The notes beneath the pieces are model-generated. The model worked only from the letters and a program-made list of their open reading frames with translations. It was not told the origin of the DNA and did no database searches. Below are positions 33,276 through 41,742 of a stretch of 64,000 bases of DNA, piece after piece (position 1 is the stretch's first letter; each line of letters starts with the position of its first letter). The translations under genes and the position numbers were made by a program. The stretch is from NCBI GenBank assembly GCA_016187935.1, contig JACPIU010000018.1, forward strand, positions 59,634-123,633. The letters are read 5' to 3'. This stretch comes from Bdellovibrio sp. GTDB lineage: Bacteria; Bdellovibrionota; Bacteriovoracia; Bacteriovoracales; Bacteriovoracaceae.

Positions 33276-33340
33276 GGAAAATTGATTGTCGTCTGCCTTC
33301 TTGATTTTATGTAACGACTTAGCTACGGAGGCAATCTCGT

Positions 33341-33943
33341 ATGATGCTCAATACATTCGAAAAATACCTTATGAACAATCCGATCCGGGCCAGCATTCAA
33401 CGCTGGTATGAGGCACCTTTACTGAAACGCATAGGCGGTTCAACCGAGGGCCTGCACGCACTTGAAGTCGGTTGCGGGCGGGGAGTGGGGACACAGCTAA
33501 TCCTCGATCGTTTTGGCGCCGCCACAGTAACCGCCTTTGACCTCGATCCTGAGATGGTGAAGAAGGCCGAGCGACGACTTTCGAAATACCCTGCGGAGAA
33601 AGTCAGCTTGAGTGTAGGCGACGTGACAAATATTCAGGCAAAGGACGGAGCATTTGATGCTGTCTTTGACTTCGGAATCATTCACCATGTCCCCGACTGG
33701 CGCGCGGCCGTATTGGAAATCACGCGCGTCCTGAAACCAGGAGGTCGATTTTTCTTTGAGGAAGTCACCCGTCATGCACTTGAGCGTAGTTTTTATCGTA
33801 CATTCCTAGAACATCCCGAGCATGACCGTTTCACTGGGGCCGAATTTGTTGCTGAACTCGAACGACGAGACCTACTCGTTGGGACAAAGTACGTAGAACG
33901 ATTTTTCGGCGACTTCGTGATTGGGGTCGCGAAAAAGCGTTAA
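33341..33943 (+). CDS. Class I SAM-dependent methyltransferase
   Basis: A 200-residue protein with motif I ALEVGCGRGVGTQLIL (about 40-55), TAFDLDPEMVKKAERR, DAVFDFGIIHHVPDWRAAV and VLKPGGRFFFEEV, which fits the Methyltransf_11/25 group. The substrate is not readable. GGAGG lies 9 bases before ATG 33341. With padR upstream this forms a small regulated unit, perhaps for detoxifying or modifying a small molecule. It is not closely similar to the methyltransferases at 12952 or 37207. Confidence 0.85.
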   Translation: MMLNTFEKYLMNNPIRASIQRWYEAPLLKRIGGSTEGLHALEVGCGRGVGTQLILDRFGAATVTAFDLDPEMVKKAERRLSKYPAEKVSLSVGDVTNIQAKDGAFDAVFDFGIIHHVPDWRAAVLEITRVLKPGGRFFFEEVTRHALERSFYRTFLEHPEHDRFTGAEFVAELERRDLLVGTKYVERFFGDFVIGVAKKR

Positions 33944-33985
33944 GCTCTTCAATGACAACATCTCCCCATGTGCGTATTTTTGGGA

Positions 33986-34240
33986 TTACGCACTTAGCTT
34001 TTCTAATTTTGAACTGAGAGTTTTCATGAATTTCGCAAAGCTCTTAGATGAATCGAGCTTATTGTAAATTTTAATAAGCCTATCAATAGTGAAGCGATCT
34101 AGATGATGGTTAGTAATTCGGCTTATGTCACTCGTGTTAATCCAGGTTAGTTTTTCAACCTCGGGATAGCTCAGCATTCTTTTCTTGATGATTGCGGAGA
34201 TAGAGGTGCAGAGTTCATATTTGATAAATTGCTCAGTCAA
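33986..34240 (-). CDS. XRE/HTH_37-type antitoxin-like protein, probably 5'-truncated
   Basis: An 84-residue frame with the HigA/HTH_37 pattern: ELCTSISAIIKKRMLSYPEV, WINTSDISRITNHHLDRFTI and DRLIKIYNKL. The only start in range is TTG 34240 without a ribosome binding site. The frame stays open upstream for another 28 codons (through SAVGILGPKAL, which also fits the family's N-terminus) and meets a TAA without any ATG. No toxin gene is adjacent. It is therefore likely a decayed, orphan antitoxin. Confidence 0.55.
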   Translation of the reverse strand: MTEQFIKYELCTSISAIIKKRMLSYPEVEKLTWINTSDISRITNHHLDRFTIDRLIKIYNKLDSSKSFAKFMKTLSSKLEKLSA

Positions 34241-34437
34241 TGCTTTAGGCCCTAGGATACCGACCGCACTTAGATCGTCCTCGCTTTCACCTCGAACCTC
34301 GAATGACGTATGTTAGGCGGTGTTAGTTCGTTGCTGTTGAAAAATCCCAGTATATTCATCACGACTAAATTCAGGCAAATCGGAATTTGGTCTTGACTTT
34401 ATTCTGATATATGCGAAAATAGTCGGGAGGACGGATC

Positions 34438-35676
34438 ATGCACAAAAAAGCACCTGTGACACGATACATTCATTCGTTTATTAAAAAACTGGCCCTCGAA
34501 AGAGGCAAAATGGCTCTTATTTCAGGTCCTCGACAGGTGGGGAAAACGACGGAAGCTTTGAACATAGGCAAAAGCTTTAATGAGCAACACTATTATAACT
34601 GGGATCAAACTCAATTTAAAAAGAAATGGGCAAAGAGTCCTGATTCAATTATTGAAGATTTTACTACCAACAATCCAAATGATACAAAGTTGGCCATCCT
34701 CGATGAAATTCATAAATCCAAAACCTGGAAACAAAAGCTGAAAGGTCTCTACGACGTCAACCATGGCAGTATGTGTTTTTTGGTAACTGGCAGTGCCAGA
34801 TTGAGTATATACCGGAAAGGTTCAGATTCTCTTATGGGACGATATTACCATTTTAGACTTCATCCATTTTCATTGCGCGAACTACTTGCCAAGGGGCCTC
34901 TGACGCCTGATGAAACGTTTAAGAATCTGTTTGAGGATGGGCCAAAGAAAATTAGTGTCGACAATGTAAAGGTTTTGGCACGTCTGCTAGAGTTTAGCGG
35001 ATTTCCTGAACCTTACCTTGCCCATGATCGCAAGGTATTAAATCTGTGGAGGGAGGGCCGAAAGGATAAAATCATTAAGGAGGATATTCGTGACCTCTCT
35101 AATGTGCGAGATATAAGTCAAATCGAGGTCTTATTAGAACTTCTGATCGATAGAGTTGGCCCTCCACTTTCAGTGCAATCTTTGAGAGAGGACTTGAGTT
35201 GTTCGCATGATAGTGTCACAAGATGGCTCGGCCATCTTCAGGAGCTTTATTACTATTACCCTGTTACACCTTATTCAACCTCAATCGCACGCTCACTCAA
35301 AAAAGAAGCAAAAATCTATCTCTATGATTGGAGTGAAGTCGCAAACGATGGAGCCAGATTTGAAAACATGGTTGCTGGACATTTGCTCAAAGCCTGCCAT
35401 TTTTGGCAAGACACCGGAGAAGGTAAATATTCACTTCATTACTTGAGAAACAAGGATAAAAAGGAAGTTGATTTTTTAATAGTAAAAGATAAAAAACCTT
35501 TTTTTACAATTGAATGTAAGCTCAATCAAACACAGCTTGATACGGAATATCAAGCTTTTCAAAAGGTGCTCAAGTGCCCGCACATCCAACTCGTTCACGA
35601 TAGCGGGTATTATCGCAAAATCAATAACAACACGTACATTATGAGCGCCGAATATTTTTTAGAATGGCTTGTTTAG
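34438..35676 (+). CDS. AAA ATPase with DUF4143 domain
   Basis: A 412-residue protein: N-terminal ATPase with Walker A ISGPRQVGKTTEAL (about 28-41), Walker B LAILDEIHK, sensor VTGSARL, then HPFSLRELL, and a C-terminal DUF4143 region (SGFPEPYLA, DLSNVRDISQIEVLLELLID) ending in a restriction-like fold with KKEVDFLIVKDKKPFFTIECK, whose D, E and K residues fit a PD-(D/E)XK core. GGGAGG precedes ATG 34438. The gene is convergent with a second member of the same family. The biological role of these ATPases is not established. Confidence 0.88.
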   Translation: MHKKAPVTRYIHSFIKKLALERGKMALISGPRQVGKTTEALNIGKSFNEQHYYNWDQTQFKKKWAKSPDSIIEDFTTNNPNDTKLAILDEIHKSKTWKQKLKGLYDVNHGSMCFLVTGSARLSIYRKGSDSLMGRYYHFRLHPFSLRELLAKGPLTPDETFKNLFEDGPKKISVDNVKVLARLLEFSGFPEPYLAHDRKVLNLWREGRKDKIIKEDIRDLSNVRDISQIEVLLELLIDRVGPPLSVQSLREDLSCSHDSVTRWLGHLQELYYYYPVTPYSTSIARSLKKEAKIYLYDWSEVANDGARFENMVAGHLLKACHFWQDTGEGKYSLHYLRNKDKKEVDFLIVKDKKPFFTIECKLNQTQLDTEYQAFQKVLKCPHIQLVHDSGYYRKINNNTYIMSAEYFLEWLV

Positions 35677-35697
35677 TCTTTGCCCTCCGTTACGTTT

Positions 35698-36858
35698 TTA
35701 TGCCAAAATTTTTCCTGCCCAAAGTTGCTGAAGAAAATCATTCCAGCGAAGAATCTCAATTCCATTAACTTTGCGTGATACAGGTTCCAAACAGACCATC
35801 AGGTGTCGGCGCATGGGGGCCTCTTCTGCGATAGCGCGCAAAGAGCGCAGGTCCCGTTCTGCGATAATCTTCTTGGCCTTAACTTCAATTGCGATTTCAT
35901 CGTTTAGGATGAAATCGACTTCAAATCCTGAGGTCGAGCGCCAGTAGGTTAATTCGTCGACAGCTCCGCGTAGATCAACCCAAGTGCGTAATTCGTGGTG
36001 TATCCACGACTCAAAGGCGTCGCCGTATTCAGGAGAACTAGGGGCCAGACTTTTTCGGCCCTGCAAGGCGTGGGCGATCCCGTTGTCGAATAGATATATC
36101 TTTGGCGTTTGGATGGCCTTCCGAGTTTTTCCACGTCTCCATGGTTGGAGGTGTGAGGCGAGCAGAGTATCTTCGAGCACCTGATAGTAATTAGTCACAG
36201 TTGATTTTGATACCTGCGCATCGCTTGCAACAGAGGCGAAGTTGATCATCTTGCCATGCCCGAGTGCTGCCACCTCTAAAAAGCGACTGAAGGCAGGCAA
36301 ATTTCGGGTTACTCCTTCTGCTGCAATTTCCTGTGTTAGATAATCTCCGATGTAGGCCCGCAGGTCCTCATAAGGTGAATCCGAAAATACCACAGATGGC
36401 ATAAGGCCAAAACAAAGCGCCTCATTTAACCGGAAGCTTTCGCCGAGTTCGGCCCAGACGAAGGGATGCATTCTTCTCGAACGGGCCCGTCCTCCCAGCA
36501 TATTCACTCCCGTCCGCTTGAGCTTGCGTGCGCTGGAACCGGTGAGCACGAAGCGAACTTTTCGACGCTCTATTAACCAGTGAACCTCATCTAGGAGGTT
36601 TGGTAGTTTTTGAATCTCATCGATAACCACAATCTGCGAAGCATCTGTGATCTCTTCTCGTAATAGTTGCGGGGTCGCACTATATCGCAAGAAAATATCA
36701 CTTTCGAGTAGGTCAATCTTATGAGCGTCTGGAAACTGTTGTTGTAACCAAGTGCTTTTACCTGTTTGCCGGGGGCCAAAGAGAAAACAAGACTTGCGCT
36801 CAAGAATAGGTCGAAGATCAAGCTTCCTCGGAATGATAGTATTTCTGTTATATTTCAT
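35698..36858 (-). CDS. AAA ATPase with DUF4143 domain
   Basis: A 386-residue protein: Walker A FGPRQTGKSTWLQ (about 27-39), Walker B IVVIDEIQKLP, sensor VLTGSSARKLK, HPFVWAELGE, and a C-terminal DUF4143 with a winged-helix segment and YWRSTSGFEVDFILNDEIAIEVKAK, in which D, E and K again fit a PD-(D/E)XK core. It shares domain order with the protein at 34438 but little sequence beyond the motifs, so this is not a recent duplication. A 32-base palindrome lies 25 bases upstream of its start. Confidence 0.88.
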   Translation of the reverse strand: MKYNRNTIIPRKLDLRPILERKSCFLFGPRQTGKSTWLQQQFPDAHKIDLLESDIFLRYSATPQLLREEITDASQIVVIDEIQKLPNLLDEVHWLIERRKVRFVLTGSSARKLKRTGVNMLGGRARSRRMHPFVWAELGESFRLNEALCFGLMPSVVFSDSPYEDLRAYIGDYLTQEIAAEGVTRNLPAFSRFLEVAALGHGKMINFASVASDAQVSKSTVTNYYQVLEDTLLASHLQPWRRGKTRKAIQTPKIYLFDNGIAHALQGRKSLAPSSPEYGDAFESWIHHELRTWVDLRGAVDELTYWRSTSGFEVDFILNDEIAIEVKAKKIIAERDLRSLRAIAEEAPMRRHLMVCLEPVSRKVNGIEILRWNDFLQQLWAGKILA

Positions 36859-36882
36859 TTTTATAACTCGATCTATTTAGCT

Positions 36883-36914
36883 AAGTTGTTCTTTATCATG
36901 ATAAACGACAACTT
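36883..36914 (-). promoter_or_regulatory. 32-base palindrome upstream of the minus-strand ATPase gene
   Basis: AAGTTGT-TC-TTTATCATGATAAA-CG-ACAACTT: a perfect 14-base palindromic core flanked by perfect 7-base arms, with 2-base asymmetric joints. It lies 25-56 bases before the ATPase ATG (36858), the usual place for an operator. No regulator can be assigned. Confidence 0.5.
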
Positions 36915-37020
36915 GGTTGGATGCAAGAGTTTGAGTTTATTCTTGAAAATCTTTGGCGCAGTGGTGCAGTTTCACTTAATTTTCCATTTCTTTTTATTGG
37001 GCAAAAGATTTTCATTAGGT

Positions 37021-37195
37021 GCCGATCCATGGTACGCCCGAACCGTTATGAAACTTCCCCGCATTTTCGCCGATCCCAAATCCGGTCATTAGACACATCG
37101 CACTTCCCCTGCGGAAGTAAATTTTACGGCAATTCCCGAGCACCCGGGCGTGTGTTGGAGTGCACCGTCCATTAATGGGTCACGTAGCTCGGCCG
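37021..37195. repeat. Dispersed repeat, copy C
   Basis: Starts GCCGATCCATGGTACGCCCG, contains TGAAACTTCCCCGCATTTTC, CATTAGACACATCGCACTTC and the ACTTCC-N5-GGAAGT hairpin, and ends GGGTCACGTAGCTCGGCCGGG just before the methyltransferase ribosome site. It is a close relative of copy A. The first 15 bases resemble the 3' end of tRNA-Val (GATCCATG..ACGCCC). Confidence 0.75.
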
Positions 37196-37206
37196 GGTGG
37201 AATGAT

Positions 37207-38001
37207 ATGACTTTCAATGCTTTCTTGTGCTATTCTCCATTCGTGAATCATTCATTACTCGAACAATATCAGAAACAGTGGTTGTGGCGAGATTGGAATT
37301 CTCTTTACGCCAAGCTGCCAAATGCCAACGGAAGTCTGATTTACGATTTAGGTTGTGCCCACGGCGATCACAGCAAGAAATTATCTGATCTCGGTGCCAA
37401 TGTGATGGGACTTGATGGAGATGATGAACTCTTATCTTATGCCGAAAGCCGATGTATCAAAAATGCACGCTTTTTATGCTGTGACTTGAGCAATTTGCAT
37501 GAAATGAATCTGGCCCTAGCTGACGGTATCTGGATGAGTTTTGTGGCAGCATATTTCTCGAACTTCAACTCCCAATTAAATAAAATCTCGCAGGTTTTGA
37601 AAAAAGGAGGTTGGCTGGCAACTACTGAAATGAGTGGATTGTTTGATCATGGGCCATTGGAGAAAAAATATCAGGATTATATAAGTAAATTCTATGCTCA
37701 TTCATTTCAATCAAACGGCTACGACTTCAAGAGTGGAAGCAAGCTTGCGAACGTTTTATCCAGTAATGGTTTTGAAATAAAGGAAATGATGTTTCTACAA
37801 GACAAGGAACTTTCATTTCAGGGAGCGGCCGATGAAAGCATCGTGACCGCCTGGGAAAACCGACTGGAAAGGATGGTGGGTCTTAAAAGATTCATGGGCG
37901 ATGATTACCCGGGCCTTCAAAAGGCCCTCATCCAGTGTTTTAGAAGTGATAATCATCAATCGAAATGCAAAGTCTATTTCTACCTGGCGTTCAAGAAATA
38001 G
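37207..38001 (+). CDS. Class I SAM-dependent methyltransferase
   Basis: A 264-residue protein with LIYDLGCAHGDHSKKLSDLG (motif I, about 45-64), VMGLDGDDELLSYAESR, ARFLCCDLSNLHEM, ADGIWMSFVAAYFS and QVLKKGGWLATTEMSG. The substrate is unknown. The start at 37207 is chosen because GGTGGAATG precedes it. The frame extends back into repeat copy C without a site, so the repeat supplies the upstream DNA. Confidence 0.82.
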   Translation: MTFNAFLCYSPFVNHSLLEQYQKQWLWRDWNSLYAKLPNANGSLIYDLGCAHGDHSKKLSDLGANVMGLDGDDELLSYAESRCIKNARFLCCDLSNLHEMNLALADGIWMSFVAAYFSNFNSQLNKISQVLKKGGWLATTEMSGLFDHGPLEKKYQDYISKFYAHSFQSNGYDFKSGSKLANVLSSNGFEIKEMMFLQDKELSFQGAADESIVTAWENRLERMVGLKRFMGDDYPGLQKALIQCFRSDNHQSKCKVYFYLAFKK

Positions 38002-38033
38002 CTTACGGGTGAATTTTCTTGGCCATAAAATGG

Positions 38034-38056
38034 GGTGCATAGCTCCGCTGGGAGAT
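38034..38056. repeat. Fragment of the dispersed repeat's right end
   Basis: GGTGCATAGCTCCGCTGGGA resembles the right end of copy A (GGGTCACGTAGCTCCGCTGG). It follows the methyltransferase gene, so that gene is bracketed by repeat copy C and this fragment. The match is short. Confidence 0.4.
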
Positions 38057-38128
38057 TGGAGTTTATTTTCGCACAAAATATCAAAACGTCTATTAACCTT
38101 TTCTATAATGTGTATGCAAGAGAAGTGA

Positions 38129-38371
38129 ATGGATCATTTAACCCGTCTTCAAAGAGCGATTGATTATATCGAAGATCATCTCAAGGATGATCTTCCGACA
38201 GAGATCATTGCCAAAGAGGCGTGCTTTTCAATGTGGCACTTCCAAAAGATCTTTAGTTCCATGGTGGGAGATATTTATGGTTCCTGGCTTCCCAAATCAG
38301 GTGCTGAACTTAGGGATGCGCCGGATTTGGAAGTTTATGATCAGCGTTTTGTCCCTGGGGCGGAAAGCTAA
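38129..38371 (+). pseudogene. AraC-family regulator with internal deletion
   Basis: An 80-codon frame whose first half is the start of an AraC HTH (LQRAIDYIEDHLKDDLPTEI, AKEACFSMWHFQKIFSSMVG). It then jumps to IYGSWLPKSGAELRDAPDLE and VYDQRFVPG, which is the tail of a GyrI-like effector domain. The second HTH motif and most of the effector domain, some 150-200 residues in intact AraC-GyrI proteins, are missing while the frame is kept. It therefore looks like an in-frame deletion product, not a functional regulator. Confidence 0.7.
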
Positions 38372-38427
38372 TGCGAGCATGACACTGCTGCAAATCTTGT
38401 CAACCAGGATGAGCGGAGCGAACGCCA

Positions 38428-39486
38428 TCAGCGGGAGACGGCCGACCCGGGCGTGGTCACCATTCCGTTGGGAATGCCTGCATCGCTAGGACGGGGGCCA
38501 TCATGAATGATCGGATTCGTCACTTCTTCCCCCTGAACGGTTTTTAGCGGCAGTCCTTTAGCAATCAGGATTTCAAACACCAATGTCTGATAGGCCGCAT
38601 CGAGATCATTATTCTCATCTTCCATCACAGATTCGGCCTCGCCGGGTTTCCAGGTGTGAAGATCCGCTTTCTCACAAGTCTTTGCCGGAAAAAGTCCCAG
38701 AACATTTCTGGCCGGTGTGCCTGTTCCAAGTTGCCTGTCATGAGTGATCAGAGTTCGATCCAAAATTTGCGAATACCAGGGGATGGCACTCTGGTGAGCT
38801 GAGCGTGCCGCTTGATCTGAGGCATAAGGATTGTTGGGATTGATGTAAGCAAGGTTCACTTTCGGTGTCCTTGGATTGCAAAAACTTTTGGCCTCAGATT
38901 TTGAATAAGCATATTCGTCGGCAAAACCCAGCGTATGCAGAAACTCATGCAAAAGAACTTTCCCCACATCCCCACCTCCCGTCGAGGCCACGGGGACATT
39001 GCCGCCACTGCCGCCAAAATGCGTATCACAAATCGCCATGGCCTGGTCAGCGCCCAGTTCTGCAGTTCTTCGTGTAACAAATTTCGTATCCACCAAAAGG
39101 AGTCGATCAATGTCCTTATCTCGGTAGCATCCTAACTTCGCTGAAGAGACAATTTCGATTAGAAACGTCAGTTCAAACAAGCTAAAGGGAGGCTGAGCTT
39201 GAATCTTTTGTTGCGCCTCCCGCGCTTTCGCGCCGCTGGACTCATCAGTGAAAATGACAAACGTATATTTTTCTTTTTCACGTTCATGATAGGTTGTCAG
39301 AAAGCGCGAGACTGCGGCATTTTGACCGACACCAGAAACTTGATTAAACAAGTTTGAGTAAACCGAATTATTTCCTATCTGGGGCATAGGATTATTTTGT
39401 CCGAACTGGTCGGCATGATCCTGGCATCCCACAATCCCGAGGAGAGTAAGAGAAAAGAATATCGCTAACTTTGCTTGAGCGTTCAC
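38428..39486 (-). CDS. Exported zinc metallopeptidase (M64-like) lipoprotein
   Basis: A 352-residue predicted lipoprotein (lipobox GIVGC). The zinc site HEFLHTLGFADEYAY (HExxHxxGxxDEY) resembles the M64/IgA-peptidase type, where the DEY follows the third ligand region. The surrounding GGSGGNVPVASTGGGDVGKVL is Gly-rich and four or more cysteines may pair. Start GTG 39486 overlaps the upstream gene's stop by 4 bases, so the two are co-translated. Likely a surface or periplasmic endopeptidase. Confidence 0.78.
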   Translation of the reverse strand: MNAQAKLAIFFSLTLLGIVGCQDHADQFGQNNPMPQIGNNSVYSNLFNQVSGVGQNAAVSRFLTTYHEREKEKYTFVIFTDESSGAKAREAQQKIQAQPPFSLFELTFLIEIVSSAKLGCYRDKDIDRLLLVDTKFVTRRTAELGADQAMAICDTHFGGSGGNVPVASTGGGDVGKVLLHEFLHTLGFADEYAYSKSEAKSFCNPRTPKVNLAYINPNNPYASDQAARSAHQSAIPWYSQILDRTLITHDRQLGTGTPARNVLGLFPAKTCEKADLHTWKPGEAESVMEDENNDLDAAYQTLVFEILIAKGLPLKTVQGEEVTNPIIHDGPRPSDAGIPNGMVTTPGSAVSR

Positions 39487-39926
39487 AACTTGCCGCTCCC
39501 CACGCTTAACCCATTATCTAAACGTTTAACCTCATAGGAAAAATAATTTTTTCCCGGCAATATTGGAAATTTTAGAACCAGCGTTAAATCCCAAAGATTT
39601 TTGGCCACTCCTCCCACCAGAGCAGCAGATTTTGGGTCTTTGGCATCATAAAAAATCTCATGATTAAAAAAGAGTTTTTTGCGCAAAAGTTCACTGTGAT
39701 TTTTATCAAAATAGATCACCTCAATATTGGCGTTTTGAGGAGAAAGCGCCGGATAATGACAAAATGTTTTGTCAAACTCTCGCACAAACTCGACCTGGTA
39801 CTTTTTCTCACTCGGTACATATTTCAGCAGATAAGTGGCCGTGTTTCCGCAAACAGAATCCGCATTTTGCGCCAGCGAACTTGCCAGAAAAATGAAAAGA
39901 AAAATCCAAGGCAGCATGAATTTCAT
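39483..39926 (-). CDS. Secreted protein of unknown function
   Basis: A 147-residue protein with a signal peptide (MLPWIFLFIFLASSLAQ) and a mature part of beta-type sequence with two cysteines (SVCGN and TFCHYP) and KNYFSYEVKRL near the end. ATG 39926 is used. An ATG at 39956 would add 10 residues in front of the signal sequence. Neither has a good ribosome site. Coupled by GTGA overlap to the M64-like peptidase, perhaps as its chaperone, inhibitor or partner. Confidence 0.65.
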   Translation of the reverse strand: MKFMLPWIFLFIFLASSLAQNADSVCGNTATYLLKYVPSEKKYQVEFVREFDKTFCHYPALSPQNANIEVIYFDKNHSELLRKKLFFNHEIFYDAKDPKSAALVGGVAKNLWDLTLVLKFPILPGKNYFSYEVKRLDNGLSVGSGKL

Positions 39927-40011
39927 AGTGAGCTTATCGGCATTTCTAAGTCTCATTGTTAAGTCAGAAGACTTGCTTAACTAGCTTATTTTATTGGCTT
40001 TTGCGACATTA

Positions 40012-41742
40012 TTACTTGGCCCTGAGAAAATCGACAATCTCATTGGCCAGATAGCTCGGCCTTTCACTCTGGATAGAATGTCCCGTATTGGCAAAGATCA
40101 AGGCACGACCAGGAGTTGCAGTCATACGCTCGGCGGTTTTTTTGGTGGAGGAACAGATATTGGTAAAATTAAAATCATCGTTCGCTCCACAGGCCAAAAG
40201 CATGCGGACATGATTATCCATATATCGTGGCATCGTTCGATCGGGCGGAGTTTGATGACTGAAAATCAACTGCTCGGCCCCCACACGCCAGCGCCAGAGG
40301 CGAAATTTGGGATTGTAGATTTCATAACGCTCAATTTTTGAGAGCTTAAGCGAATTCTTGCAACACTCCCAGTCCGCGCGACACCATTGTTCAGGTTGAG
40401 AAGGCATGACCTGAAAAGGTCCGATTTTGATCGCGCCCGCATATACCAGGCCAAAATATTGGCTGCGTTGATCAGGCGTTTCTTCCACATTTTTTTGCTT
40501 GCCGCCGGCACGCTTCCAAGCGGTGGCGACGCCTAATTGCTTGAAGATATCGTGGCCATCGGCCAGGCCGGTCCAGATGGAAGCAGGGGACCAGGTCACG
40601 ACATTTTTGAGCCAGGGTAAATCAGTTCTTCTGCCTAAACGAAAAGTTAAATTCCCGCCCAAGCTGCCTCCCATCACGGCGACAATTTGCTTTTTGAAAT
40701 TTAATTTTTGGTCGAGCGTATCAACAAAGCTCACCACAAAATTTTCGATAAAATCTAAAATGGGAACCCGCTGGGTTCCGCCAGCGTTAAAGCCAAGCAC
40801 TCGCGGCTTGCCTAAATCGCTCAAGGGAGAAATCTCGCGATGATCCAACATCGTGGCATAGCCCATGGTCGGTAAATCCATGGAAATAATGGTCCAATTC
40901 TCACCTGTCACTCGCGCAATTTTTTGAAGAGCGGCGAATACAGATTCAACTTCTTCTAAGCGTGACTCCATCCCTCCAATGGAGATTATGACCTTGGCAT
41001 TCTTGGACAATTCCGGAAGCTGAAGCCTAGGCAGTGTGCGCTCATTCACGGCCGATGGAACAGGTGGCACTTTGAGAGCTTCATAAATGGCATAGCGTGT
41101 TTGAACTTTATGCGAACCCACCATGACGTCCAAGTCATATTGCGGATAGGTGCTCGCGGGAAGATTGACCGGGCGATAAGGAGAATCATCTTCCCCAGAA
41201 ACGGCAATCCAACCCAGACCTGGCCGATCAGGTGAATTGCCATTAGGTAAAACATTGGCCACCTTATAGGCGCGCGTGATGGCCCGGGTACTGGCACTCC
41301 ATAGCTGCTCCTTGGTAAATTTTTTTGCCAAAGGGTCTTGCGCCAAACTAAGCAAGATAGTTTCCTCATTGATCTCACCTGCCGCGTGAAGCTGTCGGAA
41401 ACGAGCGAATGATTGTCGACCCGTGACACTCAGATCAGCATAGGCGTTACCAAAATCAGTGGCCCCTTCCAGATAACGTAAGGTAGCTTTATGGAAGTTA
41501 AAAAGGGGATCGGCCTTGCGTGCGGCCTGGCGCAGATTTTTATCAAGACGGCCTTCACTTTGTACCTCGAACAAGGATGGAGCGGCCTCGTAGACAGGGG
41601 GGACTTGGCACTTTTCTTCGCCCTCGGGTTCAATCAATCTCACATTGGCGGCGACGGTATCCGCTCCGAGAGTTTGCGCCAACGCACTCACACTCACGCC
41701 GAAGGTAACAATGACAACTGAATACAGACGAAAAAGATTCAT
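40012..41742 (-). CDS. Exported alpha/beta-hydrolase
   Basis: A 576-residue protein with a signal peptide (SVVIVTFGVSVSALA). A helical N-terminal region (about 60-200) precedes an alpha/beta-hydrolase core with VIISIGGMESRLEEV, WTIISMDLPTMGYATM, the nucleophile elbow VMGGSLGGNLTF, and the catalytic His in FANTGHSIQSERP. A cysteine pair EQWCRADWECC sits in the lid region. It probably cleaves an ester or amide outside the cytoplasm. The substrate is unknown. GGGGC precedes ATG 41742. Confidence 0.82.
   Translation of the reverse strand: MNLFRLYSVVIVTFGVSVSALAQTLGADTVAANVRLIEPEGEEKCQVPPVYEAAPSLFEVQSEGRLDKNLRQAARKADPLFNFHKATLRYLEGATDFGNAYADLSVTGRQSFARFRQLHAAGEINEETILLSLAQDPLAKKFTKEQLWSASTRAITRAYKVANVLPNGNSPDRPGLGWIAVSGEDDSPYRPVNLPASTYPQYDLDVMVGSHKVQTRYAIYEALKVPPVPSAVNERTLPRLQLPELSKNAKVIISIGGMESRLEEVESVFAALQKIARVTGENWTIISMDLPTMGYATMLDHREISPLSDLGKPRVLGFNAGGTQRVPILDFIENFVVSFVDTLDQKLNFKKQIVAVMGGSLGGNLTFRLGRRTDLPWLKNVVTWSPASIWTGLADGHDIFKQLGVATAWKRAGGKQKNVEETPDQRSQYFGLVYAGAIKIGPFQVMPSQPEQWCRADWECCKNSLKLSKIERYEIYNPKFRLWRWRVGAEQLIFSHQTPPDRTMPRYMDNHVRMLLACGANDDFNFTNICSSTKKTAERMTATPGRALIFANTGHSIQSERPSYLANEIVDFLRAK

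Larger units (their letters stand above)
36859..37206. other. 348-base stretch holding the palindrome and repeat copy C
   Basis: Between the ATPase and the methyltransferase I see only the operator-like palindrome and repeat copy C. Frames crossing the repeat (for example the peptide ETSPHFRRSQIRSLDTSHFP, echoed in copy A) reflect repeat identity rather than genes. Confidence 0.5.
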
